Assembly: GCA_039105265.1 (NCBI GenBank)
Contig: JAPFFF010000004.1
Coordinates: 1,860,001-1,924,000, forward strand
Reading direction: 5' to 3'
From: Tritrichomonas musculus
Lineage: Eukaryota; Parabasalia; Tritrichomonadida; Tritrichomonadidae
DNA length: 64,000 nucleotides
The position numbers were made by a program, and so were the translations under genes. Shown piece after piece: positions 19,056 through 28,374 of this stretch. Under the pieces are notes generated by a model, which saw only the letters and a program-made list of their open reading frames with translations, was not told the DNA's origin and did not search any database. Positions within the stretch are counted from its first letter, which is position 1. Each line of letters begins with the position of its first letter.

Positions 19056-19292
19056 TTAATAAATGAGCTCTTCAAGTTCAGCAATTAATTCAGCAGGACC
19101 GTTGAATTTCTTTAGTTGTTCAATAAAGTGATTTATCTCTTTTAGTACTCCGTCAACAACATCATTTTGCTTCGCAAAAGGGGACTTTGTCCCTTCATTA
19201 TCGTAGAGGTATTTTAATGCAGGTCTCCAACCTTTTAGCTTTTTGTTGATTCTATTAATGAGGATGCTTAATTGTTCGGCTTGGTTTGACAT
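19056..19292 (-). CDS. Small helical Polinton protein (78 aa) holding a double hairpin
   Basis: The 78-residue protein is mostly helical, with heptad-like hydrophobic spacing at both ends (AEQLSILINRINKKL at 5-19). Its middle, NEGTKSPFAKQND, is encoded by the second copy of the double-hairpin element, so that element has been accommodated in frame. It is the last gene before the right end of the element. Function unknown. Confidence 0.5.
   Translation of the reverse strand: MSNQAEQLSILINRINKKLKGWRPALKYLYDNEGTKSPFAKQNDVVDGVLKEINHFIEQLKKFNGPAELIAELEELIY
19165..19194. repeat. Tandem double-hairpin element, copy 2
   Basis: TTTTGC-TTC-GCAAAA (19165-19179) is followed directly by GGGGAC-TTT-GTCCCT (19180-19194, outer pair G-T). 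The architecture is identical to the copy at 2633-2662: same stem lengths, same three-base loops, same order. The second stem differs from copy 1 by a compensating base pair, GGGAC/GTCCC against GGAAC/GTTCC. Confidence 0.78.
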
Positions 19293-19515
19293 TATAAATT
19301 GCTGATAAAAAAATAAAAAATTTTTGAAAGTTCTATTTTTCGTTATTTTTCGTTGTTGTTATTTTTGGGAGTTTGTCAATTTATTCAAAATTTGTCTATG
19401 CCATTTTGTGAAAGTTTCGAGGGCTAATTTTGAAAAAGTGGTGATTTTTTGAGTCATGGGGCTGAGGTTTGGGGTCTGTAAACCCTATGACAAGGGGGTC
19501 ATTTTTTATCCCCCC
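19293..19515. other. Right terminal non-coding region of the Polinton
   Basis: About 220 bases without a supported gene, clearly richer in G on the plus strand than the interior, ending in a G run (CAAGGGGGTC) and a C run (ATCCCCCCTCC). This is where the terminal inverted repeat should lie. The exact end cannot be fixed because the other terminus is off-window; 19,505-19,520 is the likely range. Confidence 0.55.
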
Positions 19516-19872
19516 TCCAGACGGTCCACTATCACTTCTGTTGATGGACATCCAAGGAGATATAATTATGAGGTTGCATTAATCCTATATCTTTTTGATA
19601 TAGATTTGGTACTGATACCGCCACATACAAGCCATTTATTGCAGGATTTTGATATGGTAATATCAGCACCATTAAAAAAATATTTTAAAGAAGAAATATT
19701 ATTTGAAAGATTTGATTATTATTTGCTTAATGGTTTTAAAAACTCAAAACAAACTGCGAGAGATTTAAGAAAATCTATATAATTAAAAAATATTGTCCAA
19801 AAAGAGGTTTCAAAAAAATATATTCGAGATTTGTTTGATAATATTGGATTTCTAATTGGAATCCACAAGTAA
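19515..19872 (+). pseudogene. Jerky/pogo-like DDE transposase, 3' half, decayed
   Basis: Right after the Polinton end, the frame reads SVDGHPRRYNYEV, then LVLIPPHTSHLLQDFDMVIS and PLKKYFKEE. This matches the DDE_1 (CENP-B/jerky/pogo type) transposase pattern DGH...PPHTSHLLQPLD...LK. The frame has a stop at 19780-19782 and continues open afterwards to a TAA at 19870 (LKNIVQKEV to GFLIGIHK). The N-terminal DNA-binding half and first catalytic Asp are absent, as expected if they lie beyond the far side of the Polinton. A plain DNA transposon, clearly inactive. Confidence 0.75.
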
Positions 19873-20184
19873 GAAATACGCCAAAACATAATAAGCATGT
19901 TCATAATTTCGTCTTTCACACATAATTTTAAATATTTGGAATGAATACAGTAATAATTTATAGCTATCTTTCATATCTCCGTAAAAACTTTTGTCCGTGG
20001 TTATTTTTTCTAAGTTATATTACTCAAACTCTTCAACACTTATAGTGATTTTGTTGATAAAATCAGCAAAAAAAAAATCTTTGCTTATTAATTGTTTTAT
20101 CACACCTTTGAGAATATGCAATTAGTCAGAGTTAGGTAAAAGAATTTGATTAATTACATACTTATTATAAATATAATCAAAATT
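19873..20184. other. Non-coding transposon flank
   Basis: About 310 AT-rich bases between two transposase remnants. I see no gene or clear repeat. Confidence 0.5.
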
Positions 20185-20960
20185 TTAAAAATTGTAAACT
20201 CTTTCAAAATTGGTGTCATAATTTTGATCACAATCGGTGCATATAAAATCAATAAATATGTTATACATTTTTAAATATGAAATGATGTTTTTGATTATTT
20301 TTGTAATTTCATTATATGCATTTCCATTTTCTTTAATCATGATTGTAATTTGAATTGTATGTTCCAACGGTGAAATATGTTGAATTAAAAAAACAAAAAT
20401 ATTAGAATAGATTTTATCTTTTTGAATTTGAAGACCACTAATTTCTTCAAGTAATGGAAACCTTCTCAATAAATCTTCACCAACAATCTTTTGAAATGAT
20501 GCCACATCGATTGCAATAGAAGCATGTGAACCACTTAATTTATATACATCAATCAAATTTTGAATTTGATCTATTGTAAATAACGATTTAATTATATCAT
20601 TAATTTTTTGCCAATATAATTCTTGCAAATAAGATACAGACAACAAAGGAATACGTTTTCTCATAAAAGAATAGCACTTATATCCAAATAAACATGTTAT
20701 TGAGCCAAACACAATATCTTTTTCATTATATCTTCTTCCATGGGGTTCCTTGTTATAATTAGTGATATCACTAATAATTTCATTATTGATATAAGAAAGA
20801 AGTTTTTTTTTTTTTTTTTCCATAATTCACATTAAGCTTTTTTCCAGATGGATTATCTAATTTATTTTTAATTTTCTCAAATTCTTTTTCAAGACGTTTA
20901 ATTTTTTTATCATCAAGAAAGGATTGATGTGGAATATAGAACAAAATATTGCCAATTGTT
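20185..20960 (-). pseudogene. Decayed DDE-type transposase (second family)
   Basis: A 212-residue frame begins with a Lys run caused by a homopolymer at 20804-20819. Upstream of its nominal start the same frame stays open (FYIPHQSFLDDKKIKRLEKE), so the true gene was longer. The segment RRYNEKDIVFGSITCLFGYK followed by SFMRKRIPLLS looks like the pre-catalytic region of P/Kolobok-like or related transposases. ASIAIDVASF and FICTDCDQNYD could hold the first two catalytic Asp residues. It stops soon after the second, so the C-terminal part is lost. Family assignment is tentative. Confidence 0.45.
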
Positions 20961-21826
20961 TCGGAATTAATTAAAATGATATTAAACCAAAAATCTATCT
21001 TCTATGAACTATTTTAAGATTGGAAAAGGATTCGTTCGGAAGGGGACGAGAAATCGATTTTCTCACAATTTTCTTTACCCTCCTCTCACTTAATTTGGCA
21101 GTAAACTTTTTGTTAATGCACTCAAAATGGTAAGAGAAACCGTTTATTAAATTCAATTTTGGCATTAGGAGAACGTTTATTATTTTTCATTTTTATAATT
21201 ATCGAGCTATTTCACGCTTCTTTTATAATTGCACAACAAGACTGATATATATTAATAACAACACAACAAATAATTATTGCGCCAAATTGTAGCTAAATTC
21301 ATGAACCTAAAATTTCGCGATTTTCGATATTTCAGGTTGCGCTTTATCGATTTAACAAATCCTCTTCATGGAATTTTTGAAATCAAAAATACAATATGTG
21401 TACCAAATATAGAATTATTTTGTCTTAAAGTTATAATTTCATCTACCAATATAATTAAGAAAGAAAAAAAACTAAACGATGATCCATGAAATTTAAACCA
21501 ATTACACAGTGCATAATATGATGGCAGCAATAATTAGTTAAAATTCCAAAATAAGTCAAAAAAAAATATGCCATAATATCGATTTTCTCGAAGATGCACT
21601 AGATATTTTCAGCCGATACTTTAGCAATATGAATTATATTTAAAATCAAATATTTTCTATATATAATAAAATACAGTTTATTTTTTGTCTTATACTCCAG
21701 AATATTATTTTTTTCATTTTTTTCAATTTTCTCAACTTTAACTATTTATAAAGAAATATATAGCATTTTTAATCATGATTTATTAAGTTTATAAATAATA
21801 TCAGTTAATTAAAAAATATTATTTGA

Positions 21827-21852
21827 TTTGATTGCTGATATCAGCAATCAAA
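21827..21852. repeat. Perfect 26-bp palindrome
   Basis: The arm TTTGATTGCTGAT is followed directly by its exact reverse complement, ending at 21852, two bases before the transposase-like ATG at 21854. It could be a regulatory site of the old transposon or the scar of a small foldback element. Confidence 0.8.
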
Positions 21853-22083
21853 AATGGGTAAAGAGAAGAATTCATCAAGAGAGCTTACAAACGAAGAATA
21901 TTAATGAAAATGCAAGTAATATATAAGAATAATTAAAGTAGTGTTTTTTATTTATTAATGAAATTATGGTTCTTGCTGATTGATATTTGGATTGCAGCTT
22001 TTTGGACTTGTTGATCTGTGTTTACCGTTGTTGAATCTGCGCTTGCTGCTGCTTTTTGTTGATCTGTTCCTCATGTATGTGAA

Positions 22084-22270
22084 TTGGTCTACTGTTTGTT
22101 AATTTGTGACTGCTTCTTATTAATCTGTTGCTGCTTCTCGTTAATTTGTGGCTGCTTCTTGTTAATCGGTGGCTGCTTCTCGTTAATCTGTAGCTGCTTC
22201 TTACTAATATGTGTCTTCTGCTTCCTGATCTGTTTTGGCTGCTTGTTAATCTGTGTCTTCTGTTACTTAT
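22084..22270. repeat. Degenerate 21-bp tandem repeat
   Basis: Units of about 21 bases such as TTAATCTGTTGCTGCTTCTC recur at least seven times with substitutions. The minus strand reads as a heptapeptide-like series (RSSHRLT in one frame, INEKQPQ in another). The pattern loses phase at both edges. It looks like the remains of a Gln/Lys-rich coiled-coil coding stretch within the decayed transposon; the plus-strand Cys/Leu-rich frame over it is a shadow. Confidence 0.65.
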
Positions 22271-22394
22271 CTGTGGACAATGCTTGCTATTCTGATTCTT
22301 GTTAACCTGAAGTTATGAAGTTTCGATCTTACTATTACTAAATAGTTGGTTTCATAATATAAACTATTCAAAATATAATTGACGGCCTCTTATA

Positions 22395-23005
22395 AAGTCG
22401 GATTCAATTAGCTTGGGACAAACTTTTTAAATTACCATAGAAATCCATTCAAAAGTGTCCCAAGCTGCATGCAAGAAATTCAGAGATATTCAGAAAATGA
22501 AAAAGTGTCAAGCTCAAATAAAACGAAAATTAAAAAAGAAAACTTTAGAAGAAATCTTTTTATTGAGACCTAAAAGATAAAATTGAAAGTGGACAGAGAT
22601 AGTTCTATGACTTTTTCTATGAAAACTCGTCTGGATAGTAAAACCTAGAATTAATCTTATTTACTAGGCTTTAAATAGTCAATGACCACTTTTTGGCAAC
22701 TGGTCACTTGGAGCTATAAAATGCTTTAATACTGGTCATTTCCAACCAAAAAAGACCACCAATTTAAAGCCTAGCTTATTTATAATAATTTAAGAAATTT
22801 CTATCTGGAGCATAAATATCTATTCTCGAGATGTTTTAAAGTGGTGATTCTTTTTAAAAAATGCTATTTTTGCTTATGATTTATTCATATTGCTCTTCTT
22901 GGCTTAAAATAAATGAGATTTTATTAGTATTCAATTGAAAATTTTGTTTTTCACTTTTATCAGAATTTTTTTGAGAGAATGTCCTAAGCATTTTGAATCC
23001 GACTT
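22395..23005. mobile_element. 611-bp MITE-like element with TA duplication
   Basis: The ends AAGTCGGATTCAATTAGCTT (22395) and its imperfect reverse complement (ending GAATCCGACTT at 23005) form inverted repeats of about 25 bases. Each end is flanked by TA (22393-22394 and 23006-23007). No coding capacity is seen. It lies inside the 2-kb element, next to its right inverted repeat, so it inserted later. Confidence 0.7.
22656..22782. mobile_element. 111-bp hAT-like MITE with 8-bp duplication
   Basis: A 111-base element (22664-22774) has ends CTAGGCTTTAAAT and ATTTAAAGCCTAG, with imperfect complementarity running further inward. It is flanked on both sides by the same 8 bases, CTTATTTA (22656-22663 and 22775-22782). 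Eight-base duplications are the mark of hAT transposases. It sits within the 611-bp element and is the youngest of the three nested insertions. Confidence 0.8.
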
Positions 23006-23402
23006 TAGCATTTTGAATGTATTAACAAAAAGTTTACTGCCAAATTAAGTGGGAGGGTATTAAATTCAGAAACTTTTTCAGATAAAATATATTCTATTTT
23101 ATTGATTTTGGATTTCTATATCACTAACGAACGAATATTCTTTTAATCTGTATACATTTATAGTATAGGCTGATAAGAAGAATATATATCAATCTCACGA
23201 ATTTTTATTCGTTTTGACATGTAAACCACCTAAACTTAAAAACGATAAGACACTTCTGGTCAAAATTGAATTAAATATTACTATGGTTGTTTTATCGTTT
23301 TTGATTCAAGTTTATATCTCAACCAAGGCCAAAATAAAAAGGTTGAATTGATACCATTAACGATCGAAAATCATTGAAATAAATTTAATCTTTTCTTTTT
23401 GC

Positions 23403-23408
23403 TCATTA
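23403..23408 (+). promoter_or_regulatory. Trichomonad initiator (TCATTA) of the RGG gene
   Basis: TCATTA lies 14 bases before the ATG at 23422 and fits the trichomonad initiator consensus TCA(C/T)(A/T), in which the A is the transcription start. An AACGAT motif lies further upstream at about 23360, like the M3/Myb-type promoter motif described in T. vaginalis. Confidence 0.6.
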
Positions 23409-23421
23409 ATAAAATTTAAAG

Positions 23422-24066
23422 ATGTTTGATCAAAATTCAGATTCTTCAGATTTATCTAATCGTTACTCTACTTATTTTTCTATTTTCGGCGACGCACCTA
23501 ATAATATCTTGAATGAAAATATTGACCATTTTAATAATAAAACTTCAATTTTACCTGCACAAACTTCAGAACCAGAACAAGAAACAAATTTTCAATACGA
23601 TTACAATGATATTGCTTCAAATGAATCTCTTAACACAGTTCCTGAAAGTACAGAAAGCAGCGGCTTTACAGTTACTCCGATAGATTTAGATATCAATCCT
23701 TTATCATTTGAGACAGGATTTGATTACACAGCAATCGATGTTGTTGAATATGTTGAGAAATTTAATCAAGTTCGGGATGATAATGCAGTTGTTAGAATTC
23801 CAGACCCTGAAGAAGGTTTTAGATATTCATTTAAAGAGCAGTTTGGCGATGTTGAACCAATTATGAAACATTATCCAAGCTTCAATCCAAAACGATCTTC
23901 AAATACGCAAGATCGAGGCAGAGGCGGCGGAAATCGCGGTAGAGGCGGAAACCGTGGTAGAGGTGGAAATCGAGGAGGTGGAAATCGAGGCGGGAATCGA
24001 GGTGGAGGAAATAGAGGAGGGGGAAACCCAGGCTTTGGAGGAGGAAATGCAGGTAGACAATTTTAA
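23422..24066 (+). CDS. RGG-box protein, probable RNA-binding
   Basis: The 214-residue protein has an acidic, Asn/Ser/Glu-rich N-terminal 140 residues with no recognised fold and a Gly/Arg/Asn tail from about residue 162 (repeats of RGGGNRGRGG type). RGG boxes bind RNA, often as targets of arginine methylation, so a role in mRNA handling or RNA granules is likely but not proven. It could belong to the SERBP1/Stm1 type, but no conserved core is visible. It is the first host gene after the transposon cluster, has a good initiator, and its stop overlaps TAAAA, fitting the short trichomonad polyadenylation signal. Confidence 0.75.
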   Translation: MFDQNSDSSDLSNRYSTYFSIFGDAPNNILNENIDHFNNKTSILPAQTSEPEQETNFQYDYNDIASNESLNTVPESTESSGFTVTPIDLDINPLSFETGFDYTAIDVVEYVEKFNQVRDDNAVVRIPDPEEGFRYSFKEQFGDVEPIMKHYPSFNPKRSSNTQDRGRGGGNRGRGGNRGRGGNRGGGNRGGNRGGGNRGGGNPGFGGGNAGRQF

Positions 24067-26214
24067 AAGCTTTTTGTTTTTAATAATTTCTAATTGTTTT
24101 TTTTGTGACTAAAATTGATTTTTTTCATATAATCGTTTTTGCTTTTTATTTTGTTTGTGAGATTTACCTGCCTGCTTATTTTAATACTTCATCCTCATTA
24201 TATTATTTCCTCCATTACACGTCATCATTTTACAATGTTCAATGAGATTTGCCATCTGATGTAATAATTTTGAGGTTACTATTAAAAGATCGAATATTTT
24301 CTAGTTTAAGTTAATATTAATAATATAAATGAAACTGATTATATTATTCTAATCAATTTTGCAAATTTTAGGAAAATAATTATCAGATATTTTCATTTTA
24401 CATAATAAGAAAGCTCAAGAATAACTCGCAAATATAGAATACCAATTTTTAAAAATTTTTGGTATATAAGAATTTTGGATATCTACCATAGATATTTTCT
24501 TAAATAATTTGATTCATTAATAAAAATCCGCTTTAATTTAAATTTAAAGTCTTTAAATTTATTAATATAGGGATTCTCATAAAATATGGGCACAACAGCC
24601 ATAGAATTGTCAAAAAAATTTATTCTATGAATTAATCAAAAAGTGAAAATAATATTCACAAATTTTTTGTATATTCAATATTTATTTCATTCTTTTTGCA
24701 ATAAATTTTTTGGCAAATATTATTTAGATGATATACCATGCACTAAAAGTATACCAATAGTATAATATACTTATATAGTATATTTTAAGGGAATAGTTTT
24801 GAATATTTATTTGTTATAGCAGATTTCAAATATATCTTGGTATTTTGTAAGATATTTTGAAATTTTTAGTTTAAAATAGAATTAAGCATTAATATAAAAT
24901 ATAATTATTTCAATTAAATTAAAAAATATTGTTAATACAATACGAAAATGCATTCATGAATAATAACAACTAAAAGTTCTAATAACTTTTTAAATGAATG
25001 ATAAACATCTAAATGATTGGCACAAAAGTTAAATATAGCATGCTTTCTAAAATAAAATAGAGCGATTTCGTTAAAATTGTTATTTAATTTCGTAATTAAT
25101 ACATGATTTGTCAATCCAAAATAAAAAAATTAGGAAAAGCTCTCTATTTGTTTGTAGGGAATCTGAAATTATTCGAAAATAAATAATTTTTATATGGATA
25201 TATTAAATGCACGAAGACTTATTGAATCGGAATCATTTGTTTAAACATTTCGGCAGGACGTTACAAACCATTCAATTTATTTTATTTTTTGACTTTATGC
25301 ATTCAAATATTCAATGTTGTAAACTTCGTTTTTTTATGATATGATCTTCTCAAAACTATTCTCTTAAGAGAAATGTAAACTTTTTATTTCCTGATAATGG
25401 AAATAAACGTTTTTATTTCAACTAAGAATAAAAATGCAAAGAAAAATAAGATTCAATTTTATTTTATATAGGGCTAACCCTATATAAAAAAGCTTTATCA
25501 AAATTCTTTAATTACAAATATATTTGCAGGAAATAATTATATTCTGTTGATATCGAAAATTTTACTTGAAATATTTTTAAACAAAATTTGAAATAAAAAT
25601 TTACATCTCAATTCATGAATTGTGAAAAAGTTTTATTTTAACTAAAAACACAATCTTACACTCAAACTTTTTCTTTAAATATAATCTCATTTTCTTTGAA
25701 AAAAAATATATATTCAAATTGTGTTTACCAATTTTATTAAAATATTACAGCATTCCTTTGATTTTGCAATTTGGTTAGGTTTAAACAAGTCAAATATTTC
25801 CATGTAAAACCATTCAATTGAATATTCAAAAATGTAAAATTCCACCTATTTCAAATTGAACAATTTGTGAAAAAAAGTGTTTGCATCGTTTTGGTACCAA
25901 ATGCTTATTTTTAAATTATATATATGTGCTAAATTAAAAAACATAGGTTTAATAATTTTATTTATATCGAAAAACTTTCAATATTTTGAATTAAATGTTT
26001 ATTACATAATAGTATTCTAACAGAAATGGCTCATCACCTTGTTTTTGTTTGTGCATTACTGTTTTAAATTAGAATATGATTTTTTGTTTTTTTGAAATAT
26101 TGACAATATTTGATTGAATAGATAAAATCGATGAAAAAGTAGATTTAGAATTATTTAATGGTCTAAATAATTCAATATTTATTAAAATTGAGAGTGGGTT
26201 AATTTTTTTTATAA
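24067..26214. other. AT-rich spacer with one strong hairpin
   Basis: About 2.1 kb with no supported gene. A short minus frame at 24932-25114 has no family resemblance. The only distinct structure is a perfect 12-bp hairpin at 25462-25489. Confidence 0.6.
25462..25489. repeat. Perfect 12-bp hairpin with four-base loop
   Basis: TTTTATATAGGG, loop CTAA, then CCCTATATAAAA. The arms are exact complements. It stands alone in the spacer, far from both neighbouring genes. Confidence 0.8.
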
Positions 26215-28263
26215 ATGATGATCCATATTTCGAACAACAGGGAATTATCTTCAAAAATGCCACCAGGATTTGATTTATCAACATATAACGATGAAGTAAA
26301 GAATCAATTTGAACTTCATACAAATGAACTTAGGAGAATTACATATTTCAATTCATCTTTCCAAACTGATCATTCCAGTGATAATAATTCCAACCAAAAC
26401 ACTCTTTATGGCTATAACTTCTGTCGGTCGAATTCTATGAATTCATTGAGCAAACATATGTTCGAAAATTTTTTTACAGATTCTATTTATTCACCAGATA
26501 ATATTGTAAGCGCCTTAAAACAATACAACAATGAAATTAACAATGGAAACATTAATAACAATGATCAAGTTATGAAAATATTCAATGAAATAATTAAAAG
26601 CGGAAATGAGATTGAAGATAGTGATAAAAAAGATGGAATCAATCATACTTTACTTATAGAAATAGCAAATGATGATAATGTTGTTACTGAACTTCTTGAT
26701 ATGTATTCAAGCTTAACTAATTTTGATTTCAGCCTTGAAAATCAAAATGATTTACCTCAGCCACTAATAATTATGATAGTTGTTGTTATACAGGTAATTT
26801 CTGTCCTCTATAAATATGGAGATGTTGACACACAGAATACATTTTCAGATGAAATGACATTATCATTTAATTCGTTATTATCAGATTTATCACTGTTTGC
26901 ACCCACAAGTGAAGGACTGAAAGCTATTATCAAGGCAGTATTAGGTATTATTATTTTAATTGCTCAAAAATCAGAATATGGACGAAATTGCTTAGTTTGT
27001 TTTGGTGTTCAATCAACAATAACAAGAAGTATCACAAATGCCATGAGTATGATATCAACTCAAATTCGAAAAAATTATAATATCTTTGCAGATCTTAACA
27101 ACATGAGTGATATTGATATAGAAATTCTTCATATGATCTGTTTGGGATTGAAAGAAATATTTGCATATACAGACAAATTCAATGATTGCAATTTCAATGA
27201 GATCCTCGACATTTTTATAGATCTTGTTAGACTTGGCATCGAAAATGGAGATAATGAAGAAGGAATCAAGAGGGCTCAATTTTTTTTAACCAACTGCTTT
27301 GAAAATGGCGAAAGAAGTATTCCGTTTATTATCAAAGAAGCAGCTTTTGACTGCTTAACAAGTATAACAAATCATAAACCTTCTAATTCAGTTATACTTT
27401 GCGAAAAAGGACTTCATCTCACATTACTTAATATTCTCAAAATGTCACTCGATTTCTTTTTCAATACTGTTCTTGGAATTTCTGATCTTTCACAATGCGA
27501 CCTTTCAAAAATGAGCCCTTCTATGATTTCTGGAGCATTGTCTATGGCAGGCTCAAATTGGGGATCATTTGTTTCATCTCTTCTTAAGTTAATCGTTAAT
27601 ACAGCATCATCACAACCAAAAGCTAGTTCTGCCCTTATTGAAAATGGCTTGATTCAAATGTTGATGTCTCTAATTCAGATCAAAAATTGCTTTTGCTCTA
27701 ATTGTACAAATTGCTATTCATGTGAAAATTTAAAACTAGAAAATAAAAATTGCCAGTCCTTTATGTCTGATACTTTTTGGATTTTATCAAATATGTTACC
27801 AATAGTTCCAGAAATTCTTGTTCCGTTGATTCCTTCAAGTTTTATTCAATTCGCTTTGTCACAAGCAACTGATGCACCAGTTGGAATTAAAAGAGAAATT
27901 TCGTTTTTCTTGGCAACATGCATTTTACACTTTACTTATAATAGAGTAGGTGAAATCTTTTCAATGAATGATGGAAATGAGTCAATATTTTTTGAACTTA
28001 TGGATGAAATGATTTCATCCGGCAGAAACGATATTGCAATTAGATGTATTGATTCAATGATCAATCTTTTTTTACTATTCTCAAGTGAAGATTCAAATTC
28101 CCTTGAGAATAATCGCATAGATAATATACTATATGCTATAGATGAAATAGGATTTATAAAAGACTTAGAAGAGCTTATTGACGATAGTGATTATTCACTT
28201 GCCAATCGTGCGACATCCTTATACAATAAAATTCTTCGCTTATCTTCAAAAAACAATTGTTAA
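26215..28263 (+). CDS. Armadillo/HEAT-like helical protein (682 aa)
   Basis: The protein is almost wholly helical with repeated hydrophobic helix pairs from about residue 90 to the end, typical of armadillo or HEAT solenoids (for example LIIMIVVVIQVISVLYKYG about 184-202). A Cys cluster CFCSNCTNCYSC (about 495-506) interrupts one repeat. The N-terminal 90 residues are polar. The start is uncertain: a second ATG at 26257 (MPPGFDLSTYND) is as plausible as the one at 26215. Related importin/HECT-type or trichomonad ARM families are possible; no catalytic domain is present. Probably a protein-interaction scaffold. Confidence 0.7.
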   Translation: MMIHISNNRELSSKMPPGFDLSTYNDEVKNQFELHTNELRRITYFNSSFQTDHSSDNNSNQNTLYGYNFCRSNSMNSLSKHMFENFFTDSIYSPDNIVSALKQYNNEINNGNINNNDQVMKIFNEIIKSGNEIEDSDKKDGINHTLLIEIANDDNVVTELLDMYSSLTNFDFSLENQNDLPQPLIIMIVVVIQVISVLYKYGDVDTQNTFSDEMTLSFNSLLSDLSLFAPTSEGLKAIIKAVLGIIILIAQKSEYGRNCLVCFGVQSTITRSITNAMSMISTQIRKNYNIFADLNNMSDIDIEILHMICLGLKEIFAYTDKFNDCNFNEILDIFIDLVRLGIENGDNEEGIKRAQFFLTNCFENGERSIPFIIKEAAFDCLTSITNHKPSNSVILCEKGLHLTLLNILKMSLDFFFNTVLGISDLSQCDLSKMSPSMISGALSMAGSNWGSFVSSLLKLIVNTASSQPKASSALIENGLIQMLMSLIQIKNCFCSNCTNCYSCENLKLENKNCQSFMSDTFWILSNMLPIVPEILVPLIPSSFIQFALSQATDAPVGIKREISFFLATCILHFTYNRVGEIFSMNDGNESIFFELMDEMISSGRNDIAIRCIDSMINLFLLFSSEDSNSLENNRIDNILYAIDEIGFIKDLEELIDDSDYSLANRATSLYNKILRLSSKNNC

Positions 28264-28368
28264 TTATAATTTATTAAATATTTACCATTTAATGCTAATA
28301 TTTCGTTTTTTTTTTTTATCATTTTATTTATTTAAAATATTCGACCAAATTAAATCTTAATTTAGATT

Positions 28369-28374
28369 TCATAA
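28369..28374 (+). promoter_or_regulatory. Initiator TCATAA directly before the bromodomain gene
   Basis: TCATAA ends at the base before the ATG at 28375, giving a predicted leader of only about four bases. Very short leaders are usual in trichomonads. Confidence 0.5.

Larger units (their letters stand above)
1..19515. mobile_element. Polinton/Maverick element, left end off-window
   Basis: A gene set diagnostic of Polintons lies here: capsid region, retroviral-type integrase, protein-primed family B DNA polymerase and FtsK/HerA-type packaging ATPase, with about ten accessory genes on both strands. The left terminus is outside the window. The right terminus is placed near 19,515 because just beyond it an unrelated DDE transposase domain resumes. 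The terminal inverted repeat cannot be verified with only one end visible. Most reading frames are long, so the copy looks nearly whole in its visible part, with perhaps one break, and probably inserted recently. Mavericks are known to be abundant in Trichomonas vaginalis. The adenovirus-type maturation protease usual for the family was not recognised in the visible part. Confidence 0.93.
21076..23059. mobile_element. TIR DNA transposon, about 2 kb, mariner-like, non-autonomous now
   Basis: Inverted repeats of about 50 bases bound this segment: 21076-21129 (beginning TACCCTCCTCTCACTTAATT) and 23009-23059, whose reverse complement begins TACCCTCCCACTTAATTTGG. They agree over GGCAGTAAACTTTTTGTTAA, with a three-base indel and two mismatches. 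Both ends are flanked by TA, fitting a TA target duplication of the Tc1/mariner group. Inside are a short frame at 21854-21904, MGKEKNSSRELTNEEY, resembling the start of a helix-turn-helix transposase, and no intact transposase. Two younger elements are nested in it. Confidence 0.75.

Noticed and set aside
21277-21489. 70-residue plus frame inside the decayed transposon
   Set aside because: No transposase resemblance and no promoter; probably chance.
22084-22305. Cys/Leu-rich plus-strand frame of 73 residues
   Set aside because: It lies wholly over a degenerate 21-bp tandem repeat, which explains its periodicity.
24932-25114. Short minus frame in the 24-26 kb spacer
   Set aside because: No motif, no initiator and AT-rich composition like the spacer.
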